A DNA stretch of 64,000 bases, taken from Actimicrobium sp034313845. GTDB taxonomy: Bacteria > Pseudomonadota > Gammaproteobacteria > Burkholderiales > Burkholderiaceae_D. The notes beneath the pieces are model-generated. The model was not told the DNA's origin, did not search any database, and was given only the letters and a program-made list of their open reading frames with translations. The stretch lies in assembly GCF_034313845.1 (NCBI RefSeq), contig NZ_JAVIWN010000001.1; one strand, 5' to 3'. Positions 27,173-35,758 of the stretch are shown here, piece by piece. Position 1 is the first letter of the stretch; each line of letters starts with the position of its first letter. Position numbers and translations under genes: made by a program.

Positions 27173-30036
27173 GAGTCGGGGACCATGTAGTCCATCGCAG
27201 TTTATGGCGAGATTCCGAAATTGGCGAGTTGGTAGAGATTTATGACGATGGCACCTGCAAAGCAGTATTCCCGCGCGGTGTCTATTCTGGGATTTCTCTC
27301 GATAATTTGACTTCCGCAGAAGATCTATTTCAGTTGCAAAAGTTAAACCTTGCGAAGGCTGAGATTCTTGGGCTTTTGCAATCGGAGAAGTTCGAGCTTG
27401 CGACGCAGATTTACGATGATAAGTATTCGGTCCTATGGGATAGAGCCGATTTTGAGACCACCAAAAAGGAGGCGCTGGAAGCGGCGGAAAGACGTCTGGC
27501 TGAAGAGCAAGCTCAAGCATTAATATTTTCTCGAGAAATTATTTTAGAGGCAATTGCTAAGCTCTTGGACGGTGAAAAATATGGCGAAGCTGACGAATAT
27601 TTTAGAGAGAAATGTGGAGACTGGTGGCCGAAGTCAGAGTTTGAGGCTTTGGTTGCAGAAACTAAGTATCGTCATAAATTTGTAGGCGCTTATTTTTCGG
27701 CATCGCTTGGCGAGCTGGACGCGCTGTACCGCGACCGACCGGTAAATATTGATTTTCCAGTTGAGGATTTTATTTCACTGAAATTGCCCAAAGTTCGGAA
27801 TTGCTTGTCGGCGATCGGAATGGATCTTGATGATGAGCAAGTTCGTGCCAATGCACGTCCGGAAGAAAGGTTACTCATTACTGCAAGGGCAGGTTCAGGC
27901 AAGACGCGGACTCTATGCGCGAAAGCCGCCTTGTCGATAGGTGATGAAAAGCTGAATCCTGATCAAGTCATGATTTTGGCTTTTAACAAGGCTGCAGCAG
28001 TTACTGTGAAGAAACGATTGCACAAAGAAGGTCAAATTTCCGACTACAGCAATGCCCGAACATTTCACAGCTTGGCCTATCAGTTAGTGAAGCCACATAA
28101 AAAATTATTGTTTGATGCTGGCGGTACACCCTCCTCACGTGAACAGAGTCGATTCGCGCAGCGGTTGATGGAGAGGATTCTTAATCCCGCCTTTAAGGAG
28201 GCCATGCTTGAGTTCTTTAGACAAGAGTTGGAGCAAATAGAAAGCATCGGCAGAGATTTGTCACCGGCTGAGTATCAGATTTTTCGACGCTCATTGGAAT
28301 ACGTTACGCTCAAAGGTGAGCGGGTCAAGTCGAATGGCGAAAAATTTATTGCGGACTTTTTATTTGAGCACGGAATTGAACATCGATATGAAAAGCCATG
28401 GGCATGGAAGGTAGATTTTCTGGATGGGTCGGTTTATAAACCGGACTTTTCCATTGTGGCCAACGGTCGTGATTTCATTCTTGAGCATTGGGCGATTGAT
28501 CCCGACGATCCGAGAGCCGCAGTGCCAGCGCACTGGGATACATCCACACAGGCATACCGCAACCAAATTGAGGCCAAACGAAGCTTTTGGGAATCCCATC
28601 AGATCAATCTTTTGGAAACTCACACAGGGCATTTACGTAACGGCAGGGTAAATTTTGAAGCCAAGTTGCAATCGATTCTGGAAAAGCAGGGTATCAAATG
28701 CATACGGTTGAACCCGACTGAAATCATTAGACGTGTCTTTGAGAATGACTTCACGATTTCCAGAATGGCTGAGTTGTTCCTGCAATTCATTCAGCGCTCG
28801 AAGAGGCGAGCATGGTCTGTTGATGCTGTTGCCGCACAGCTTGCTATATCGCCTGACATTCAGCCGCGTGCAAGACTCTTCCATCAACTAGCGTTAAGGG
28901 CTTATCGAGAATACGAGGCCATGCTGGCCGAAGTACCAGCAATGGACTTCGACGATTTGCTTATGCAGGCCACACAGGAAGTTCGCGTTCGTGGTGCCGC
29001 AGCATGTATTCACTTGGGCGAAGGGCGAATGATGCCGCTTGGCCAATTGCGATGGATTTTGCTTGATGAATATCAGGACTTTTCAGAACTGTACTTTCAG
29101 ATGTTGGACGCGATTTTGAAGGCGAATCCAAGCATCCGTCTAATTGCCGTTGGGGATGACTGGCAAGCCATCAATACATTTGCTGGCGCGGATTTGAGGT
29201 TCTTTAATGATTTTGGTAGCTTCTTTCCAAATTCGAATGCTGTGGGTGTTACCACAAACTATCGCAGCGATTCATTGGTAGTCGCTGCAGGAAATCGTCT
29301 CATGGCCGGGCGGGGGCAACCTGCCAAAGGTAGTAGGCTGTCCCGCGGACAAATCAAAACCTATTACTTGGGTGACATTTGGCTGGAGTTCCGCGGCGGT
29401 GATCAACACCAGGTTGAACGGAACCAGGACCTACTTTTTCTTCCAGAACGTGAAGACAACAGGGGACCATCCCCTTCTATGCTGAGACTTGCTCAGGCAC
29501 TTAAATTTTGCGCACAACGGTTTCTGGAATTCCCACAAGAAAAGATCATGATTTTGGCCAGGGGCGGCTTTGTCTACGGGGTCGAACTTAGTGAATTCAA
29601 AGATCGGCTTGTTGCTGCGTTGTGCAAGCTAAGTGAAGCGACAAAAGCGTTCTTGGAGGAAAAGATCTCCACAATGACTGCACATGGTTCCAAAGGGCAA
29701 GAATCTCATACGGTCATTATATTGGACGCGACCCAAAGACAGTTCCCTAAGGTTCATCCAGACAACTTGTTATTTGTCCCGTTTGGAGTGACGCCGCGTG
29801 CTGTTCTTGACGAAGAACGCCGTCTGTTTTACGTGGCGATAACCCGGGCTGAGCATAGACTTTTTGTGCTGACCGACAAAGGTGCTGAGTCACCGTATTT
29901 GTCTTCGCTTGAAGCTCGCGCACCCGTCGGGCAAGAAGCAAACGGCCGTAGATCGAATGTGCCAGATGAACTTGGTGTGTTCGGGCAAAAAATCAAAAAT
30001 CAAATTGACGAGTTTGAGGATGCATTTCATGAGTAA
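27169..30036 (+). CDS. UvrD/Rep-type SF1 helicase with embedded nuclease-like domain
   Basis: The 955-residue protein has an N-terminal part with a possible coiled coil (about 90-125), then superfamily 1 helicase motifs: Walker A ARAGSGKT (239-246), Walker B ILLDEYQDFS near 630, GSKGQE (motif V) near 840 and VAITRAEHRL (motif VI) near 890. Between the split helicase halves, residues about 389-441 carry GEKFIADFLFEHGIEHRYEK, then YKPDFSI and FILEHW, the acidic pattern of the PD-(D/E)xK-like domain seen in helicase IV-like proteins. It probably unwinds and perhaps cuts DNA. It is coupled to the reverse transcriptase by a four-base overlap. GC is about 40-45%, unlike the genes further downstream. 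Confidence 0.88.
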   Translation: MRVGDHVVHRSLWRDSEIGELVEIYDDGTCKAVFPRGVYSGISLDNLTSAEDLFQLQKLNLAKAEILGLLQSEKFELATQIYDDKYSVLWDRADFETTKKEALEAAERRLAEEQAQALIFSREIILEAIAKLLDGEKYGEADEYFREKCGDWWPKSEFEALVAETKYRHKFVGAYFSASLGELDALYRDRPVNIDFPVEDFISLKLPKVRNCLSAIGMDLDDEQVRANARPEERLLITARAGSGKTRTLCAKAALSIGDEKLNPDQVMILAFNKAAAVTVKKRLHKEGQISDYSNARTFHSLAYQLVKPHKKLLFDAGGTPSSREQSRFAQRLMERILNPAFKEAMLEFFRQELEQIESIGRDLSPAEYQIFRRSLEYVTLKGERVKSNGEKFIADFLFEHGIEHRYEKPWAWKVDFLDGSVYKPDFSIVANGRDFILEHWAIDPDDPRAAVPAHWDTSTQAYRNQIEAKRSFWESHQINLLETHTGHLRNGRVNFEAKLQSILEKQGIKCIRLNPTEIIRRVFENDFTISRMAELFLQFIQRSKRRAWSVDAVAAQLAISPDIQPRARLFHQLALRAYREYEAMLAEVPAMDFDDLLMQATQEVRVRGAAACIHLGEGRMMPLGQLRWILLDEYQDFSELYFQMLDAILKANPSIRLIAVGDDWQAINTFAGADLRFFNDFGSFFPNSNAVGVTTNYRSDSLVVAAGNRLMAGRGQPAKGSRLSRGQIKTYYLGDIWLEFRGGDQHQVERNQDLLFLPEREDNRGPSPSMLRLAQALKFCAQRFLEFPQEKIMILARGGFVYGVELSEFKDRLVAALCKLSEATKAFLEEKISTMTAHGSKGQESHTVIILDATQRQFPKVHPDNLLFVPFGVTPRAVLDEERRLFYVAITRAEHRLFVLTDKGAESPYLSSLEARAPVGQEANGRRSNVPDELGVFGQKIKNQIDEFEDAFHE

Positions 30037-30178
30037 TCAAAGAATTTCTGACAGTCTGGCATCCTTGTTCATCGTCCATCCGGTAGTGTTTTGGCACGAC
30101 GTAGAAGGTGAATTTGCCAATGTATTGAACAGCTTGAGCCAAAATCAATTGAAAAAAACTGCAGGGAGATACTCTTGA
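30029..30178 (+). pseudogene. 5' remnant of a second, divergent pglZ
   Basis: This 49-codon frame begins MSNQRISDSLASLF and includes HPVVFWHDVEGEF; over its first 36 residues it shares about half its positions with the start of the intact PglZ encoded at 35755. Similarity ends near codon 38 and a stop follows. Its start overlaps the helicase stop by eight bases (ATGAGTAA), as the reverse transcriptase gene does with pglX. It therefore looks like the original pglZ of the helicase-containing operon, cut off by insertion or recombination. The DNA differs from the intact copy throughout, so this is not a recent duplication. Confidence 0.85.
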
Positions 30179-31962
30179 TTCAGGTCATTGAGATTGACAT
30201 CGGTCGGCTCGGCGTGCATTTGCCGCGTGGAGAAGTCGGAATGGTCATTGCCCAGCCATATGTTGATTTCATCCAAATAGCGCCGTTTTCCCTTACTCCT
30301 GCAGTGAGAGCTGCCGCACTAGCGGGCATCGACGCCACGCTCGCTGTGGCCCGCGAATGCGCACATGGTGCCAAGATAACCCATTTCACTATCTTCCCAG
30401 AATGCACGTTGCCTGGCCTTGTTGGCTTCGACCACATAACGGCGGCAATGGATGATGCCAGTTGGCCGACGGGCACGATCATCATTGGAGGATTTGAGGG
30501 ACTTTCGCATGAGCAGTTCGGCGAACTAGTTCAGCGGCCGGGTACTAGCTATGACGATGTGGGGAGTTCGTTGGGCAGCATCCGCCCGGACCAATGGGTC
30601 AACTGCTGCGCGACATGGGCCAAACTCGAGTCTGGAGAGGTTCGGTGCTGGATCCAGACCAAAATTGAGCCTGCGGGTGTTGAACTTGAAGTGAGCAATC
30701 AGTCCATGTTCAAGGGGAAATCTGTATTTTTATTTAAGGGTACGTACTCCGACATCAACACGCCATATCGGTTTGCGACCCTCATTTGCTTTGATTGGAT
30801 TGGAGTCCGCGATCAACGCCGCGTATGGGAGTGGCTTTTGCAGGATATCGAACATACCGCGGCCGCAAAGGAAGCGCAGCTGCCACTAACATGGCTGTTC
30901 GTAGCGCAATGCAACCCGGGACCGTCGCATGCATCCTTCATGAGTCAGGTTCAGCCATTCTTCAATCCGATACTTTTCCCCAGTGTTCTTCGCGATGGCA
31001 CCTGCTTAGTAATGGCGAACGTGGCAGGGAATGTCATTCCGGGAGTAGCAGATAAGTACGGTCAGTCGGCGCTCATTTTTGCAACAGACAGGTTCATGAA
31101 ACCGGAAAATATGCCCACGGTCTGCGCCGGCGGCGAGTTCCAGCGACCTGGTAATCCTCTGGAGAACTTCAAGGATGCGGTATTCCGAGAGCGCGGCGCA
31201 TGTATCCACTCGTTCCGTCAACTGAATCCTTTAGCACTGCCACCAGGCGCGGCGGGTAGACGATTTGCAATCGCCGACGCCACCGTGCATCCATATCCAG
31301 GAACAGAGGATCCTCGAACTCCCTCAGGGCTTGTCTCTCCAGTCGTAAAATGGGTCAACGACCAGCTCGACGATTCTAATAAATCTTTACAGATTAAGTA
31401 CCCAGATTCGCCGCTGGCTGCGGCTGCTGGAGTTGCACATCGAAGGTCTGTGTATGCACTTCGCTGGCTACCGCCGGATGCACTAAGCAAGACGGTATTG
31501 ATCGCAACTCCGGAGATTGGTGGTGCTCCAGATAAATGGAGGAACACACAGTCTAAGGCGATCAAGCATGTCCTGCACAGCTTCTCAATCCTCGAAGTGG
31601 CGCAGTACTCGGTGACATTCCATGGCAATGGAGCGCAAGCGACAATCATGAAAGGGGACGCGAGCATCGAAGTAGTTGCCGTGGTTGGCGGAAGCCACGA
31701 GGAGTGCGATAGGCACGTCTCAGGTCTACTACCAGACCATCGAGGTCAGTTGCTTCTGGTTAGTCGCGACGAAGACAATACGTCATGGAATCCAAGGATG
31801 CGGACGCTGTTTGACCAAGTCGCTGAGCCGACCAAGGAGCTCAATTTCACAGACCCTACTAGCGCGGTCATTCGGGTGGGCTACCGTGACGTTCTCAACG
31901 GATACCACGACTCCGTCAACGAAGCGGAACTAAGAAAGGCACTTGATGCTGCAATCTCCTGA
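30175..31962 (+). CDS. Carbon-nitrogen hydrolase (nitrilase superfamily) of a putative defence pair
   Basis: The 595-residue protein has a nitrilase-superfamily N-terminal domain with a full candidate triad: Glu76 in FTIFPECTLPG, Lys163 in WIQTKIEP and Cys205 in ATLICFDWIG. Residues about 390-595 form an additional domain I do not recognise. The preferred start is TTG at 30175, with GGGAG six bases upstream and an overlap with the pglZ remnant's stop; ATG at 30241 is an alternative. It overlaps the downstream SMC-like gene by 17 bases, so the two form a unit. Amidase, nitrilase or NAD-metabolic activities are possible; the substrate is unknown. It is a different protein from the nitrilase domain fused to the nearby reverse transcriptase. 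Confidence 0.8.
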   Translation: MIQVIEIDIGRLGVHLPRGEVGMVIAQPYVDFIQIAPFSLTPAVRAAALAGIDATLAVARECAHGAKITHFTIFPECTLPGLVGFDHITAAMDDASWPTGTIIIGGFEGLSHEQFGELVQRPGTSYDDVGSSLGSIRPDQWVNCCATWAKLESGEVRCWIQTKIEPAGVELEVSNQSMFKGKSVFLFKGTYSDINTPYRFATLICFDWIGVRDQRRVWEWLLQDIEHTAAAKEAQLPLTWLFVAQCNPGPSHASFMSQVQPFFNPILFPSVLRDGTCLVMANVAGNVIPGVADKYGQSALIFATDRFMKPENMPTVCAGGEFQRPGNPLENFKDAVFRERGACIHSFRQLNPLALPPGAAGRRFAIADATVHPYPGTEDPRTPSGLVSPVVKWVNDQLDDSNKSLQIKYPDSPLAAAAGVAHRRSVYALRWLPPDALSKTVLIATPEIGGAPDKWRNTQSKAIKHVLHSFSILEVAQYSVTFHGNGAQATIMKGDASIEVVAVVGGSHEECDRHVSGLLPDHRGQLLLVSRDEDNTSWNPRMRTLFDQVAEPTKELNFTDPTSAVIRVGYRDVLNGYHDSVNEAELRKALDAAIS

Positions 31963-34900
31963 AGTCCTGAGCCTACCTTCAGAGCTACGCGCCGCACTGT
32001 TGCCGCTTATGGCCGGAGCGACCTTCACAGAAGAAACCCTTTGCGAGGGTTGTTTGCCATTGCTCGTAATGCTACGTAGCCATGCGGTCACGGCATTTGC
32101 TGTTGGTGATGAGTCTGATTACGAACCGCTTTATGAGGCGTTCAAAAAGCACTACCTCAAGCGAACAGCAGAGTGGTCGACGAAGGATGTGTCATTCGTG
32201 TTCTGCTTTCCGGCGCTTACTACTGTTAGCGAGTCTTTCCGTTCGCGCGTCGAAGTCGACGTGTACTTCTGCAGAAAATACGTTATTCAGCTGAGCCAGG
32301 ACTTGGCAGGCTGCCTCGCTAGGTTGCCCTTCCTGCCGCTATCGCCAGTAACGCTAGGGGTACAGACGCGCCCTCCATCCGCCCAGACGTTACTTCGACA
32401 AAATAATTTAAAAGCAGAGCTGGCTAAGGCCCTCGTCGTACCCTCGCAGAGTAGCGCGAGTTCGATTTTTGGTGCGTGTATCGAAGGAATCTACGGTGCG
32501 CCTGATAAAGTCGCGGGGGCGTCCGTAGAGGCATACTCGGAGCCCACGACTGAAGAGCGAGTACAGGCCACACTTAAGTCGATTTCGATCCAGAACTTCC
32601 GAGCCTATCGAATAAAGAAAGAGTTCGAGCTGGGCTCTGCCATCACCGTTTTGTACGGTCCCAACGGATTTGGTAAGACGTCATTCTTCGATGCAATCGA
32701 CTTTGCAGTAACTGGCGGCGTCGGTCGGCTTGCCAAGTCTAGCGGGGGCTTGTCAAAAGCGGCGAAGCACTTAGACAGTGGTGACGAGTCGACCGTTGTT
32801 ACTCTTACACTCGAGCGTGAAGGTAAGCAGCACGTTATCACCCGCGATTTGGCAGAACACAACAACGCTCAGGTGAATGGGAAGGCGACATCTAGAAAAG
32901 ACGTATTGAGTCTTCTGACTGGCGGGGCCCCAGCCGCAGCTGATCGCGTGGAAAACATGGTGGCTCTGTTTCGAGCCACCCACTTGTTTAGTCAGGATAG
33001 CCAAGAGCTCACCCGTGACGTAGCGGAAAAGTGCGAATTGCCGGCGGATATCGTGTCGCGCATGCTCGCATTCGAAGACTATGTGAGCGGCTTGAAAAAG
33101 GCCGAGGACGTGCTGAGGCTCGCACGGCAGACGCTCGCCGAAGCACGGAAGCAAGCTCAGACAGCTCGCGGTTCCATTGACGCAGAACGGGTGGAATTAA
33201 AGCGACTTGAGGGCCTTGCCTCTACGGATACTTCACCGGACGCTCTTAACATCAGGTTCACCGAGTTAGAGCAAGCAATTTCGGCCGCGGGATTCAACAT
33301 GTCTGGCATCAGCTCTCGCGACACAAGGGCTCTTCGCGCCATGCTGGAGTCTGCCGCAACTGAAGCGCTCAGTTCGCGCGCGACAGTGTCCAAGGCCCTT
33401 GAGCACGTCGCAGCTTTGCAGACGCTGCATGGGCAACTCGATCCGATGCGCGCGCAGCTAGATGAACGTAAGGCGCTAGTAGAAATAGCTGACGCGAGCG
33501 CCAATGCGGTGTCGGAGCGCCTCGTTTTGCTTATGACCGAAGTTGCTCGGTTAAAGGCCAAGGAACAGATCGTACAGAACCAGCGCGGTTCGTTCGCTTG
33601 GGCTGTCTCGGTTCAACCGGAGTATGCGCAGTTGGTTGCACAGAGTCAGGCGCTCGCTGAAAGTTTATCGACGTTCAATCAGCTTCTCAACGAAAAAAGG
33701 GAGAACCAATTCAACGCGTTGGGTGCTCGGCAGGATGCGGCAGCAACACTTCAGCGCCTTGATGCCACCCTAAATATTGCAGTAGATGCTGTAACTCAAG
33801 TGCAACGAGTCAAAGAACATGCAGGTCGCTGGGTACAGGTAGATTCAAGATTGGTACTCGTACGAACCCTCGAGGAAAAGCTGAGGGGCTTGCCCGATGC
33901 GAAACGCGCGCGGCTGGGCGAAGCGCATCAGGCCGTCGTGGCGCAGGAATATCTTGTTGCTCGCGTTGAGCGAGAACTTGGTTCAGCCAGGACCAACGAT
34001 ACAAATCTACAGAAATTGATTGCCGAGCTCCGCACGCACGTGGATGGCGCGACGTGCTCGCTCTGCGGGCATGACCACGGTAGTCAAGTCGCGCTGTTGG
34101 CTGCAATCGACGGACGGATGGCTCAAAGTGAATTCGTCGTTCGATTGAGTGAGACGCTGGTTGCCGAGCGGACAAAGCTTCAGGCGCAGGCGGCTGTGAG
34201 ACAAGCCCTGTCCGACGAGTTGAGCCAAGTTGAACAGCAGTTGAGGCAAGGCAAGGCTGAACTTGAGGAACTCGAGCGGGAGCGAACGACCTTTGCGGCG
34301 GCGCTGAGCTCGATTGGGCTATCTCTATCGAACGATATAACTCAACAGCTTTCACAGACGAGCACGAATGTGAATGAGGCGAAGATTCGCGCTGCGAGCG
34401 CCGTCAACAATGCGCGGCAACTGCTGGCGGCTGCAGATGCCACCCTTGCTGCCGCTCAGGATGACTATCAAGCATTGGAGCGCGAACGCTTGGCCTCAAC
34501 GACCTCGTTGGAGAGAGCGAAGGGACGGCTGAACGGACTTCTTGCCGAAGCGAATCATGGTGCAGTCGATCTTGCGTTGGGCATGCCTGGTTTGGTCGAG
34601 CAGCTGGAAGATATGGATGCGCGATACGTTCAAGCAAGTTTGTCTGTCAAAAATGCAAGCACCTCGCTGGATGCCCAAAGGGCCGTTCATTCAGCTGCGA
34701 AGGCAACTATTGCAGCTGCGCGTACCAGCTACCAAGAGGCAGCTCAGATATTGAGCACCTACAATACGAATGTTCAGTCACTGGTCGCAGCGCTTGCCGC
34801 TTCAGGACTTGATAGCGAAATTTCTGAGGAGAAATTACATCAGCGGGTTCAGGATGCAGCCACACGGGAAACGATAGCGCTCCATTTACGTAACCGCGTC

Positions 34901-35566
34901 GCCGACATTGAAGTAGCCGTGGATACAGCAGCAACTTCCGCTGCCTTCCAGAACATGCGCGACCGAATTCTGGGCAGCGAAAAACTGGTGGAGCAGGCTG
35001 AGGAGCGCGCTGGAAAAGTTGAGCCTTGGGTGACCTATTTCGAGGACGTCACGAAGTTGTTGGGTGGCCAGCAGGCGGTCGCGACCGAACACTTTATTGA
35101 ACAGTACGGGCCTAGGACTGCAGTAATTCAGCAGCGGCTGCGCCCAGTCTATGGGTTCGGCGAAATTAAAGTGTCTAGCAAGGATTCCGCCATCGGCATC
35201 CGAGTGCACCGAAATGGCCAGGAGTTGCGGCCTACCGACTATTTCAGTCAATCGCAGGTGCAGACGCTCGTCCTAGGACTATTTTTGACAGCCTGCAGTT
35301 CTCAGACATGGTCCGGATTTTCGTCGATCATGATGGATGACCCCGTGACGCATTTCGATGACCTTAATACTTACGCACTACTGGACCTGATATTGGGGCT
35401 GCAGAGCTCACCAGAAGGAGAGAGGCAGTTCGTCATTTCCACGTGCGACGAGAAACTACTGCAGTTAGCGCGCCAGAAATTCAGACACATGGGCGCTGCG
35501 GCGAAGTTCTATAGGTTCTCGGCCATCGGAGCTGAAGGGCCGATGGTGAGCCAGATTCCTGCCTGA
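31946..35566 (+). CDS. SMC/Rad50-like ATPase with N-terminal extension
   Basis: The 1206-residue protein has a roughly 210-residue N-terminal extension, then an ABC-type ATPase head beginning SISIQNFRAYRI with Walker A GPNGFGKT (about 238-245), long coiled-coil arms, and a CSLCG motif at 704-708 near the middle of the coiled coil, resembling a zinc hook. The C-terminal head has a signature-like SQSQVQTLVLGLFL and the Walker B/D-loop MMDDPVTHFDDLN near 1128-1140. Such proteins sense or tether DNA in several defence systems (for example Lamassu and ABC-3C systems). ATG at 31946 is used; a TTG three bases earlier is in frame. GC (62% at 33301-33360) is much higher than in the helicase gene. Confidence 0.85.
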   Translation: MLQSPEVLSLPSELRAALLPLMAGATFTEETLCEGCLPLLVMLRSHAVTAFAVGDESDYEPLYEAFKKHYLKRTAEWSTKDVSFVFCFPALTTVSESFRSRVEVDVYFCRKYVIQLSQDLAGCLARLPFLPLSPVTLGVQTRPPSAQTLLRQNNLKAELAKALVVPSQSSASSIFGACIEGIYGAPDKVAGASVEAYSEPTTEERVQATLKSISIQNFRAYRIKKEFELGSAITVLYGPNGFGKTSFFDAIDFAVTGGVGRLAKSSGGLSKAAKHLDSGDESTVVTLTLEREGKQHVITRDLAEHNNAQVNGKATSRKDVLSLLTGGAPAAADRVENMVALFRATHLFSQDSQELTRDVAEKCELPADIVSRMLAFEDYVSGLKKAEDVLRLARQTLAEARKQAQTARGSIDAERVELKRLEGLASTDTSPDALNIRFTELEQAISAAGFNMSGISSRDTRALRAMLESAATEALSSRATVSKALEHVAALQTLHGQLDPMRAQLDERKALVEIADASANAVSERLVLLMTEVARLKAKEQIVQNQRGSFAWAVSVQPEYAQLVAQSQALAESLSTFNQLLNEKRENQFNALGARQDAAATLQRLDATLNIAVDAVTQVQRVKEHAGRWVQVDSRLVLVRTLEEKLRGLPDAKRARLGEAHQAVVAQEYLVARVERELGSARTNDTNLQKLIAELRTHVDGATCSLCGHDHGSQVALLAAIDGRMAQSEFVVRLSETLVAERTKLQAQAAVRQALSDELSQVEQQLRQGKAELEELERERTTFAAALSSIGLSLSNDITQQLSQTSTNVNEAKIRAASAVNNARQLLAAADATLAAAQDDYQALERERLASTTSLERAKGRLNGLLAEANHGAVDLALGMPGLVEQLEDMDARYVQASLSVKNASTSLDAQRAVHSAAKATIAAARTSYQEAAQILSTYNTNVQSLVAALAASGLDSEISEEKLHQRVQDAATRETIALHLRNRVADIEVAVDTAATSAAFQNMRDRILGSEKLVEQAEERAGKVEPWVTYFEDVTKLLGGQQAVATEHFIEQYGPRTAVIQQRLRPVYGFGEIKVSSKDSAIGIRVHRNGQELRPTDYFSQSQVQTLVLGLFLTACSSQTWSGFSSIMMDDPVTHFDDLNTYALLDLILGLQSSPEGERQFVISTCDEKLLQLARQKFRHMGAAAKFYRFSAIGAEGPMVSQIPA

Positions 35567-35635
35567 TGCAAAGTTCCAAAATGAAGCATTTATGTGGCCG
35601 GCGCTGCAGCGCTTCCAATTGCTACTCAAAATTAG

Positions 35636-35758
35636 AATGCCAAGCCGAGCTGTAACGGAAAGGTCCGCAAACCATCCAATCTTGTAGGAGATTCTGGCGA
35701 CCAAGGTGAGCGGTGGTTTGAATTCGAGTTACTACAGATTACAGAAAATTTCATATGA
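35636..35758 (+). pseudogene. Possible C-terminal tail of a lost gene upstream of pglZ
   Basis: A reading frame with no start codon runs for 40 codons after a stop at 35633 and ends in a TGA that overlaps the pglZ ATG (ATGA). Its end (GDQGERWFEFELLQITENFI) looks protein-like, and pglZ here has no ribosome site of its own, as expected if it was once coupled to an upstream gene. I do not recognise the family, and chance cannot be excluded. Confidence 0.3.
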
